Positions 1-5,641 of a stretch of DNA of 10,452 nucleotides are shown here, piece by piece. Each line of letters starts with the position of its first letter. Position 1 is the stretch's first letter. The notes below the pieces were generated by a model, which was not told the origin of the DNA, made no database searches, and saw nothing but the letters and a program-made list of their open reading frames with translations. Origin of the DNA: JBFWNZ01 sp050250795 (GTDB lineage Bacteria > Pseudomonadota > Alphaproteobacteria > UBA8366); assembly GCA_050250795.1 (NCBI GenBank), contig JBFWNZ010000115.1, positions 1 to 10,452 on the forward strand, in the 5' to 3' direction. Position numbers and translations under genes: made by a program.

Positions 1-700
1 CACGCTTTCGATGGCCGCGGCGCGGGTCGAGGCCGAGGAGCCGGCGCTCGCCGCCTATCGCGCCCTGGCGGCGGAGTTGGGCATCTGGCTGCTTGCAGGG
101 TCGCTGGTGGTCAAGCTGACCGACGACGAGCGGATGGCGAACCGCTCCTTCCTGATCGACCCGCAGGGCAATGTCGCGGCCCGCTATGACAAGATCCACA
201 TGTTCGACGTCGACCTCGCCAATGGCGAGCGCTACCGCGAATCCGCGACCTTCCGGCCGGGCGACCGGATGGTGGTGGCCGAGACGCCCTGGGGCGGCCT
301 CGGCATGACCGTCTGCTACGATGTCCGCTTTCCCTATCTCTATCGGACCCTGGCCAAGGCGGGGGCGGGCATCATTGCCGTCCCGGCGGCGTTCACGCGA
401 CCCACGGGACAGGCGCATTGGCATGTCCTGCTGCGCGCGCGGGCCATCGAGACCGGCTGCTTCGTGATCGCGCCGGCGCAGTGCGGCGTGCATGAGGACG
501 GGCGCCAGACCTATGGCCATGCCCTGATCGTCTCGCCCTGGGGAGAAGTGCTGGCGGATGCCGGCGAAGCGCCCGGCCTCGCCATGGCCACCCTGGACCT
601 GAATGCGGTCGAACAGGCGCGCGCAATGGTGCCGTCGCTGACCCATGACCGAAGCGCCGGTCCCCCGGTGCCGTTCGGATTGCGGGCCGCCGGCGAATAG
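1..700 (+). CDS. Carbon-nitrogen hydrolase, Nit1/deaminated glutathione amidase type (5' partial)
   Basis: The gene is open to the left window edge; the first full codon is at base 2, so the N-terminus is missing, including the first catalytic Glu expected of nitrilase-superfamily enzymes. Two other catalytic positions are visible. The Lys of YDKIHMFDVDL is at bases 191-193, and the nucleophilic Cys of VCYDVRFPYLYR is at bases 314-316. The segments TGQAHWHVLLRARAIETG and APAQCG are typical of the bacterial/mitochondrial Nit1-Nit2 branch, which hydrolyses amide side products such as deaminated glutathione in the cytoplasm. About 232 residues are present of a usual 270-280. The stop (698-700) lies one base from the end of the convergent GNAT gene. 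In many alphaproteobacteria this gene stands directly before DUF1178; here two minus-strand genes separate them. The superfamily call is very sure; the exact substrate is inferred from family resemblance. Confidence 0.9.
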   Translation, partial: TLSMAAARVEAEEPALAAYRALAAELGIWLLAGSLVVKLTDDERMANRSFLIDPQGNVAARYDKIHMFDVDLANGERYRESATFRPGDRMVVAETPWGGLGMTVCYDVRFPYLYRTLAKAGAGIIAVPAAFTRPTGQAHWHVLLRARAIETGCFVIAPAQCGVHEDGRQTYGHALIVSPWGEVLADAGEAPGLAMATLDLNAVEQARAMVPSLTHDRSAGPPVPFGLRAAGE

Positions 701-701
701 C

Positions 702-1154
702 TCAGCGCCGGTAGATATCCGGATTGTGGATGGTCATGAAGCGTCCCGGCTCCGTGGGCGCTTCATAACCGACGCCGCGATACAGGGCATGGGCATCGCG
801 TGTGGCGAGCAGCCAGCGCCGGAAGCCCTGCAACTCGGGATGCTCCAGGACGCAGCGGTTGAGGAAGGTGGCAAGGCCGCGGCCGCGCCATTCCTCCAGA
901 ACGAACACGTCGCACAGCCAGCCGAAGCTGGTGTAGTCGGTGACGACGCGGGCAAAGCCGATCTGCGGGCCGTGCTCTGCCGCCGGGCCGGCGTACAGAC
1001 CGAAGGGGTGAGAATTGGCGATGGCGCGCTCCACGGTCTCGCGCGGGACGCCGACCGACCAATAGGCGGTCTTCAGGAAGCCGTGGATGACATCCATGTC
1101 CAGCCGGTCGCGCGCATCGCTGACCGTGAAGCCGTTCCATTCCTGCTCGTACAT
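702..1154 (-). CDS. GNAT family N-acetyltransferase
   Basis: A 150-residue cytoplasmic protein with the single GNAT fold, predicted to transfer an acetyl group from acetyl-CoA to an unknown amine. The CoA pyrophosphate-binding motif A is clear: VFVLEEWRGRGLATFL at about residues 84-98, with RGRGLA matching the R/Q-x-x-G-x-G/A signature. Motif B follows as LLATRDAHALYRGVGY (residues 115-130). The N-terminal YWSVGVPRETVERAI and the central GFARVVTDYTSFGWLCDVF are characteristic of a common small GNAT subfamily of unknown substrate. The ATG at 1152-1154 follows a good Shine-Dalgarno (GAGGGA, 7-base spacing) that overlaps the stop of the upstream methyltransferase gene, so the two are probably co-transcribed and translationally coupled. 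The gene ends one base from the convergent amidase gene, leaving no room for a terminator between them. Confidence 0.9.
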   Translation of the reverse strand: MYEQEWNGFTVSDARDRLDMDVIHGFLKTAYWSVGVPRETVERAIANSHPFGLYAGPAAEHGPQIGFARVVTDYTSFGWLCDVFVLEEWRGRGLATFLNRCVLEHPELQGFRRWLLATRDAHALYRGVGYEAPTEPGRFMTIHNPDIYRR

Positions 1155-1161
1155 CGGCCTA

Positions 1162-1167
1162 TCCCTC
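1162..1167 (-). promoter_or_regulatory. Shine-Dalgarno of the GNAT gene, overlapping the methyltransferase stop
   Basis: On the minus strand GAGGGA lies 7 bases before the GNAT ATG and includes part of the TGA stop (1166-1168) of the upstream gene. This fixes the GNAT start and suggests translational coupling. Confidence 0.7.
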
Positions 1168-1708
1168 AGGCCGGCCCGGCGCGGCGCGCGGCAATGTGCT
1201 GCACGACCGCCGGGCGCGGCGGCCCCAGCGTGACCTGCCCGTAGGCGAGGATGTCCAGCCTGCCGCGGACCGTTTCCGCCAGTTCGCCGGGGCGAAGCAG
1301 GTGGTCCGGGTTGCGCGGGCGGCCGAAAGCCTCGTTGCCTTGGGCGAAGGTCTCGTACAGCAGCAATCCGCCGGGAGCAACGGCCTCGATTATCGCCGGC
1401 ATGATCGGCCGCCAGAGATAGTTCGTGACGATGACGGCGCCGAACCGGCGGCCCGGCATCGGCCAGGGCGCGCCTTCGATATCCGCCTCAATGAATTTCG
1501 CGCCGGTACATCCGGCGAGGTCGGCAACGCGGCTCAGATCGCGGTCCACCATCGCGACGGGGTGGCCTGCCGCCAGGAACAGGCGTGCATGCCGGCCGCT
1601 GCCGCAGGCAAGGTCGAGCACCGGGGCGCCTGTCGCGACGGCCGGCGCGAAGCGGAGAACCCAAGGCGACGGCGATGGAACTTCTGTCACGTCAGCACTC
1701 GCACGCAT
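1166..1708 (-). CDS. Class I SAM-dependent methyltransferase (TehB/UbiE-like fold)
   Basis: A 180-residue Rossmann-fold methyltransferase. Motif I, the SAM-binding glycine loop, is VLDLACGSGRHARLF (residues 30-44). The acidic residue for the SAM ribose is in MVDRD (53-57). EADIEG (74-79) and VTNYLWRP (94-101) follow as motif II and the post-II region. The C-terminal LLLYETFAQGNEAFGRP is typical of a widespread proteobacterial family whose substrate is not established. The reading frame stays open upstream to a TTG at 1771, but the extra 21 residues lack family character. I chose the first ATG (1706-1708), although its Shine-Dalgarno is poor. It heads a two-gene minus-strand unit with the GNAT gene and is divergent from DUF1178 across about 80 bases. 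It could be mistaken for ubiG, but it lacks the UbiG C-terminal region and the true ubiG is nearby. Confidence 0.85.
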   Translation of the reverse strand: MRASADVTEVPSPSPWVLRFAPAVATGAPVLDLACGSGRHARLFLAAGHPVAMVDRDLSRVADLAGCTGAKFIEADIEGAPWPMPGRRFGAVIVTNYLWRPIMPAIIEAVAPGGLLLYETFAQGNEAFGRPRNPDHLLRPGELAETVRGRLDILAYGQVTLGPPRPAVVQHIAARRAGPA

Positions 1709-1723
1709 CGGCTGCCATGCATC

Positions 1724-1753
1724 TTGAACATCGCATAGGCTTTGCCATCTAAT
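1724..1753 (+). promoter_or_regulatory. Candidate sigma-70 promoter for the DUF1178 operon
   Basis: TTGAAC (1724-1729, 4 of 6 consensus) is separated by 18 bases from TCTAAT (1748-1753, 5 of 6). This would start transcription near 1760 and leave a leader of about 30 bases before the ATG at 1791. The stretch is AT-richer than its surroundings and lies in the divergent spacer between the methyltransferase and DUF1178 genes. The call rests on pattern matching only. Confidence 0.35.
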
Positions 1754-1790
1754 CGGATCGTATGCATGCAAGGCGTCCGGCGATAACGCA

Positions 1791-2210
1791 ATGATCCTCT
1801 ACACCCTGCGCTGCGCGCATGAGCACGGCTTCGACGCGTGGTTCCGCAACAGCGCCACCTATGACGAACAGGCGGCAGCCGGCGAGGTCATGTGCCCGGT
1901 TTGCGGCGACACGCGCGTGACCAAGGCGCCGATGGCCCCCCGGATCGCATCGTCGCGCGGGCGCGAAGTCTCCGACGAGGCGCAGAAGATGGCGACGATG
2001 CGCGAGATGCTGCGCGACATGCGGGCCAAGGTGGAGGCGAACTGCGAGCATGTCGGCGACGAGTTCGCCGAAGAGGCACGCAAGATGCATTACGGCGAGA
2101 TCGAGCATCGGGACATCTACGGCAATGCCAGCGACGATGACTACAACGCCCTGACGGAAGAGGGCGTGCCGGTCGCGCGCATTCCGTGGCTGCCGCCCAG
2201 CGACAGCTGA
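1791..2210 (+). CDS. DUF1178 family protein (possible zinc-ribbon protein)
   Basis: A 139-residue soluble protein of the DUF1178 family, which is common in alpha- and betaproteobacteria; its function is unknown. The N-terminus carries a zinc-ribbon-like set: Cys8 with His10 and His12, then Cys35-x-x-Cys38 in EVMCPVCGD. The middle (about residues 55-82) is charged and probably helical. The conserved block around Cys85, CEHVGDEFAEEARKMHYGE, is diagnostic of the family, as is the C-terminal GVPVARIPWLP. The ATG at 1791 is used because the family begins with the MI-Y-L-C pattern seen here; its Shine-Dalgarno is weak. It starts a plus-strand operon, with 17 bases to the oxygenase gene. Its usual neighbour, the Nit-type amidase, lies upstream beyond two minus-strand genes, which hints at a link to thiol metabolism. 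That link is inference. Confidence 0.92.
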   Translation: MILYTLRCAHEHGFDAWFRNSATYDEQAAAGEVMCPVCGDTRVTKAPMAPRIASSRGREVSDEAQKMATMREMLRDMRAKVEANCEHVGDEFAEEARKMHYGEIEHRDIYGNASDDDYNALTEEGVPVARIPWLPPSDS

Positions 2211-2227
2211 CGAACGGGGCGGCCGCG

Positions 2228-2950
2228 ATGCAATGGTTCTATGGGCCAGGGGCGGCCGTCCGCGTCAACGATAACCTGATCGCCCTGGCGCCGACGCCGT
2301 TGTTCCATTTCGAGGTGGCGGACGCGGATGCCATGCATGCCCGGCTGCTGGAGATGATCCGCAGCGACATGGCCGAGGACGACACGGCGGCCAATCGCGG
2401 CATCGAACCGGGGACGCCGGGCATCGTCACGCGCAACCGAGGGCTGCCTGCGGGCGGGGCTGTCGCGTGGCAGGAGCAGGCGGCCTATGTGCCCGTCAAC
2501 AGCATGCTGGACCGCGACCATCCGGATGTGCGCGACCTGCGCGATGCGATTCTGAAGGCGGCTGCCTTCGTGTCGAAATCCATCCTGGGCGGTCAGGATT
2601 TCGACACCCGCATCCTGTCGTCCTGGGTGCAGCGCTACAGCAACGACGATTTCCACAACATGCATCACCACAAGGGCCGGAACTTCCATCCGGTGTGGCA
2701 GCATGACATGAACGGGCTGACCTTGTGGTCCGGCGCCTATTACATCGACGATGGCGCGCCCGATCCGCATCGCGACTACAGCGGCGTGCTGACCTTCAAT
2801 ATCCATGGTTCGCTGTTCCATGTCCGGCCCAAGCCCGGCTTGATGCTGATGTGGCCGAGCGAGGTCTTCCATTTCGTAAATCCCTTCGTGGGCGCGCGCG
2901 AACGGGTGATGCTGTCCTGGAACCTGGGGTTCTTCCGGCGCGAAACGTGA
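2228..2950 (+). CDS. Putative 2OG-Fe(II) oxygenase (TIGR02466/2OG-FeII_Oxy_5-like)
   Basis: A 240-residue protein that resembles the small bacterial 2-oxoglutarate/Fe(II) oxygenase family TIGR02466. The match is strongest in the C-terminal half. SSWVQRYSN (131-139) comes first, then a His-rich stretch at 143-159 (His143, 146-148, 154, 159), then WSGAYYIDDG (167-176). The distal strand PKPGLMLMWPSEVFHFVNPF (201-220) supplies the likely distal iron ligand His215, and GARERVMLSWNLGFF (222-236) supplies the likely co-substrate-binding Arg. The N-terminal PTPLFHFEVADADAMHARLL resembles the family's usual opening. The ATG at 2228 is preferred over a GTG at 2186 that would overlap DUF1178 by 25 bases and adds no family-like sequence. 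It is co-directional with DUF1178 (17 bases upstream) and with the DM13 gene (10 bases downstream). The substrate is unknown, and the proximal metal ligands are not the plain HxD pair, so family membership is likely but activity is unproven. Confidence 0.75.
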   Translation: MQWFYGPGAAVRVNDNLIALAPTPLFHFEVADADAMHARLLEMIRSDMAEDDTAANRGIEPGTPGIVTRNRGLPAGGAVAWQEQAAYVPVNSMLDRDHPDVRDLRDAILKAAAFVSKSILGGQDFDTRILSSWVQRYSNDDFHNMHHHKGRNFHPVWQHDMNGLTLWSGAYYIDDGAPDPHRDYSGVLTFNIHGSLFHVRPKPGLMLMWPSEVFHFVNPFVGARERVMLSWNLGFFRRET

Positions 2951-2955
2951 GGGGG
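2949..2955 (+). promoter_or_regulatory. Shine-Dalgarno of the DM13 gene
   Basis: GAGGGGG lies 5 bases before the ATG at 2961 and overlaps the TGA stop (2948-2950) of the oxygenase gene. It favours the ATG over the in-frame GTG at 2955 and suggests coupled translation. Confidence 0.65.
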
Positions 2956-2960
2956 TGCCG

Positions 2961-3446
2961 ATGCGCGTTCTGGCGGGTTTCTTCGTTGGCGGTCTGTTGG
3001 GTGCGGCGGCGGGCTTCGCCGTGGGAATTTTCGTCTATCCCTATATTTTCCTGGCAGACATCGTCGCGCAGGAGCAACTGGCGCCCTCGGTGGCGCGGCA
3101 GGTCGTGGCGGCGGGCCGCTTCATCCACGCGGACCCGTCCGATCCGGTGCATTACGGCAGCGGCGGCGTCACGGTGTACAGCGATGCGCTGCATCTGGAA
3201 CCGGATTTTGCCGTCGGGCCCGGCCCCAAATTTCATGTCTATCTGGTGCCCGATGCCGATGTCCGTCCGGACACCGAGGTCGAGACGACGATGTTCGTCG
3301 ATCTCGGCCGGCTGCGGGCCTTCCAGGGCAGTCAGGTGTACCCGATCCCGGCAGGGGTCGATCTCTCGCGTTTCGGCAGCGTCGTCATCTGGTGCGAGCA
3401 GTTCGGCGTGCTGATCTCGCCGGCTCGCCTCACGCCGGCTCGCTAA
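2961..3446 (+). CDS. Membrane-anchored DM13-domain protein
   Basis: A 161-residue protein with two parts. Residues 4-31 form one hydrophobic, Gly/Ala-rich segment, a signal anchor or uncleaved membrane helix that would place the rest in the periplasm. Residues about 50-155 match the DM13 domain: AGRFIHADPSDPVHYGSG (51-68), GPGPKFHVYLVP (86-97), FVDLGRLRAFQGSQVYPIP (112-130), and the hallmark VVIWCEQFGVLISPA (141-155). Cys145 in the WC-x-x-F motif is the only cysteine in the protein; this position is conserved in DM13 domains and has been proposed to act in electron transfer, which is not proven here. The gene follows the oxygenase closely and probably shares its transcript. Its TAA stop (3444-3446) overlaps the TAG stop of convergent ubiG. 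The domain call is firm; the biological role is unknown. Confidence 0.85.
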   Translation: MRVLAGFFVGGLLGAAAGFAVGIFVYPYIFLADIVAQEQLAPSVARQVVAAGRFIHADPSDPVHYGSGGVTVYSDALHLEPDFAVGPGPKFHVYLVPDADVRPDTEVETTMFVDLGRLRAFQGSQVYPIPAGVDLSRFGSVVIWCEQFGVLISPARLTPAR

Positions 3447-4216
3447 GCGTCCGGCTTGGCCGCAAGGGCCATGTAGTTGACGTCGAGATCGCGCGGGTCA
3501 AGGCGCCACCGGTCGCCGATGGGGTCGTAAACGATCCCGGCCAGTTCCTGCAGCGTCATGCCGCCCAGGCGCAGCCCTGCCGCCAGTTCCGAGGGCTTCA
3601 GGAACTTGCGCCAGTCATGCGTGCCGGCGGGCAGCCAGCGCAGGATGTATTCGGCCCCGATCTTTGCCATCAGCAGGGCTTTCACGGTGCGATTGAGCGT
3701 TGCAGCCACCATCAGTCCGCCGGGCCGGACCAGCGTCGCGGCGGTCTCAAGAAATGCGTCGGGGTCGGCCACATGCTCGACGACTTCCATGTTGAGCACG
3801 ATATCGAACCGTTCGCCGGCTGCCGCCAGCGCCTCGGCTGTGGTGAAGCGATAGTCGATCGCAAGGCCCATCTCCGCCGCATGCGCACGGGCCGCAAGGA
3901 TGCCGGCTTCGCTGGCGTCGATCCCGGTCACTGTCGCGCCCAGGCGGCACATCGGTTCCGCCAGCAGGCCCCCGCCGCAGCCGATATCCAGAATGCGGAG
4001 TCCCGCCAGCGGACGGTCGCCGGTGGGCGACCGCCCGAAATGCGTGCAGGCACGGTCGCGGATAAAGGCGAGGCGCACCGGGTTCAGCCGATGCAGCGGC
4101 CGGAACTTGCCGTCGGGATCCCACCACGCGTCGGCCATCGCCGCGAACTTGGCGATCTCGCCGTCATCGACGCTGCCGGCCGGGCGCGGCGTCTGTTTAT
4201 CCATATGTGCGGCCAT
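3443..4216 (-). CDS. ubiG: Ubiquinone biosynthesis O-methyltransferase UbiG
   Basis: A 257-residue SAM-dependent enzyme that carries out both O-methylations of ubiquinone synthesis, on polyprenyl-hydroxyphenol intermediates at the inner face of the cytoplasmic membrane. The N-terminal FAAMADAWWDPDGKFRPLH (24-42) and LNPVRLAFI (44-52) are UbiG hallmarks. Motif I is ILDIGCGGGLLAEPM (75-89), the ribose-binding Asp is in VTGID (96-100), and MEVVEHVADP is at 143-152. NRTVKALLMAKIGAEYILRW (175-194) is the amphipathic insertion that binds membrane lipid, and GTHDWRKFLKPSEL (198-211) follows. The ATG at 4214-4216 has a well-placed GGGAG on the minus strand, so it is preferred over the ATG at 4204. 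It is divergent from lysC, a common alphaproteobacterial arrangement, and its end overlaps the DM13 gene end by 4 bases. Confidence 0.96.
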   Translation of the reverse strand: MAAHMDKQTPRPAGSVDDGEIAKFAAMADAWWDPDGKFRPLHRLNPVRLAFIRDRACTHFGRSPTGDRPLAGLRILDIGCGGGLLAEPMCRLGATVTGIDASEAGILAARAHAAEMGLAIDYRFTTAEALAAAGERFDIVLNMEVVEHVADPDAFLETAATLVRPGGLMVAATLNRTVKALLMAKIGAEYILRWLPAGTHDWRKFLKPSELAAGLRLGGMTLQELAGIVYDPIGDRWRLDPRDLDVNYMALAAKPDA

Positions 4217-4222
4217 CTGGCG

Positions 4223-4227
4223 CTCCC
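4223..4227 (-). promoter_or_regulatory. Shine-Dalgarno of ubiG
   Basis: On the minus strand GGGAG sits 6 bases before the ATG at 4216. It decides between this start and the in-frame ATG four codons later. Confidence 0.6.
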
Positions 4228-4261
4228 GTTGCGGCCGGGTTGCATCCCGGCGGGGCGAAAG

Positions 4262-4290
4262 AGTATGGATACGCGCCCCGGCGACGGCAA
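4262..4290 (-). promoter_or_regulatory. Candidate sigma-70 promoter for ubiG
   Basis: On the minus strand TTGCCG (4290-4285) is followed by a 17-base spacer and CATACT (4267-4262); both hexamers match the consensus at 4 of 6 positions. The leader would be about 38 bases and contains a 6-bp inverted repeat (4234-4239 with 4246-4251). The lysC promoter must lie in the same 130-base spacer, so the two may overlap, but I could not find a convincing plus-strand match. Confidence 0.35.
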
Positions 4291-4345
4291 CCGGGGCCGG
4301 GGCGGCCTGGCCGCGACCGGAACGCGCAGCAGTCTGATGGGTCGC

Positions 4346-5566
4346 ATGGCACGGATCGTACAGAAATTCGGTGGCACGTCGGTCGCGGATGTCGACCGCA
4401 TCCGCAATGCCGCCCTGCGGGTCAAGGCCGAGGTGGAGCGCGGCAGCCAGGTGGCGGTCTGCGTTTCGGCGATGGCCGGCGTGACGAATGAACTGGTCGG
4501 CTATGTGGATTCCATCAGCCGGATTTACGACGCGCGCGAATACGACGCCGTCGTCTCCTCGGGCGAGCAGATCACGGCCGGCCTGATGGCCCTGGCATTG
4601 CAGGAACTGGGCATCGCCGCCCGCTCCTGGATGGGCTGGCAGATTCCGATCCGGACCGACGAGGTTCACGGCAAGGCGCGCATCCTCGATGTCGAGACCG
4701 ATGAGATCGGCAAGCGGCTTGAGGCGGGCGAGGTCGTTGTCGTGCCCGGTTTTCAGGGGCTGTCGCCGCGCAACCGCATTACGACGCTCGGTCGTGGCGG
4801 TTCGGACACCACCGCCGTCGCGTTGGCTGCGGCGCTCAAGGCCGAACGCTGCGACATCTTTACCGATGTGGACGGCGTCTACACCACCGATCCCCGGATC
4901 GTGCCGCGGGCGCGCAAGCTTGCGCTCGTGACCTATGAAGAAATGCTCGAGATGGCTTCGCTCGGCGCCAAGGTGCTGCAGACCCGCTCGGTCGAGCTGG
5001 CCATGAACCAACGTGTACGCGTGCAGGTATTGTCGAGTTTCCAGGACATTCCCGGCACGCTTGTCGTCGATGAGGACGAAATCGTGGAAAAGCAGGTGGT
5101 CAGCGGCATCGCCTACAGCCGCGACGAGGCAAAGCTTACGTTGATCGGTGTGGCGGACCGGCCCGGTGTGGCGGCGGCGATCTTCGGCCCCTTGGCCGAG
5201 AACAGCGTGAATGTCGATATGATCGTGCAGAGCGTGTCGCCGGACGGTGCACGTACGGACATCACCTTCACGGTCTCGCGCGCGGATTTTGCGCGGGCCG
5301 TCAAGATTCTCGAAGGGCTGCGCGCGGACCTCGACTATAAGCGAATCGCGAGCGACCAGAACGTCGTGAAGGTGTCCGTGATCGGGGTCGGCATGCGAAG
5401 CCATGCCGGCGTTGCACAGACAATGTTTCGCGCGCTCTCGGAGAAGGGTATCAACATCCATGCGATCTCGACCTCCGAGATCAAGATCAGCGTGCTGATC
5501 GGCGAGGACTACGCCGAACTCGCGTTGCGCGCATTGCATACGGCCTACGGGCTCGACGCCGAATAG
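4346..5566 (+). CDS. lysC: Aspartate kinase, two ACT domains
   Basis: A 406-residue cytoplasmic enzyme that phosphorylates L-aspartate with ATP, the first step to lysine, threonine, methionine and diaminopimelate. The N-terminal KFGGTSVADVDRI (residues 7-19), SSGEQITAGL (71-80), TLGRGGSDTTAVALA (147-161) and FTDVDGVYTTDPRIV (172-186) form the amino acid kinase domain with its substrate- and ATP-binding residues. Two ACT domains follow at about 264-335 and 342-405, including MRSHAGVAQTMFRAL (350-364). This layout is that of the monofunctional, short aspartokinase class under feedback control by lysine and/or threonine; which one applies here is unknown. I chose the ATG at 4346 (MARIVQKFGG, the family's usual opening) over an in-frame ATG at 4337; neither has a strong Shine-Dalgarno. 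It lies 75 bases before ptsP and is divergent from ubiG. Confidence 0.97.
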   Translation: MARIVQKFGGTSVADVDRIRNAALRVKAEVERGSQVAVCVSAMAGVTNELVGYVDSISRIYDAREYDAVVSSGEQITAGLMALALQELGIAARSWMGWQIPIRTDEVHGKARILDVETDEIGKRLEAGEVVVVPGFQGLSPRNRITTLGRGGSDTTAVALAAALKAERCDIFTDVDGVYTTDPRIVPRARKLALVTYEEMLEMASLGAKVLQTRSVELAMNQRVRVQVLSSFQDIPGTLVVDEDEIVEKQVVSGIAYSRDEAKLTLIGVADRPGVAAAIFGPLAENSVNVDMIVQSVSPDGARTDITFTVSRADFARAVKILEGLRADLDYKRIASDQNVVKVSVIGVGMRSHAGVAQTMFRALSEKGINIHAISTSEIKISVLIGEDYAELALRALHTAYGLDAE

Positions 5567-5641
5567 GCGCGCGTCGCGCCGGTTGCCCGTAGCGGGCCGG
5601 CCGCCGGCGGTGGGTGGCGCGCGGTGGATGGGACGACCGGG

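Noticed and set aside
645..1244. A 199-codon plus-strand open frame opposite the GNAT gene.
   Set aside because: The minus strand encodes a clear GNAT with motif A and a Shine-Dalgarno; the plus-strand translation has no recognisable features.
1709..1771. An N-terminal extension of the methyltransferase starting at TTG 1771.
   Set aside because: A TTG start is less likely than the ATG at 1708. The extension lacks family character and would take up most of the divergent promoter region.
2141..2872. A 243-codon minus-strand open frame opposite the oxygenase gene.
   Set aside because: Its translation has no motif I recognise, while the sense strand shows conserved oxygenase features.
3392..4345. 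The lysC frame is open upstream across the antisense of ubiG.
   Set aside because: LysC homology begins at MARIVQKFGG (4346), and the upstream translation matches no family I recognise and is opposite a clear gene.
4217..5539. The ubiG reading frame stays open on the minus strand far upstream, across all of lysC, as if it were a ~700-residue protein.
   Set aside because: The upstream part is the antisense of lysC, a side effect of GC-rich codon use. UbiG homology starts at the ATG at 4216, which has a proper Shine-Dalgarno.
5566..5597. Two small hairpins after lysC (GGCGCG/CGCGCC and GCCCG/CGGGC) as a terminator.
   Set aside because: Stems of 5-6 bp are expected by chance in such GC-rich sequence, there is no T-tract, and the first one overlaps the last base of the stop codon.
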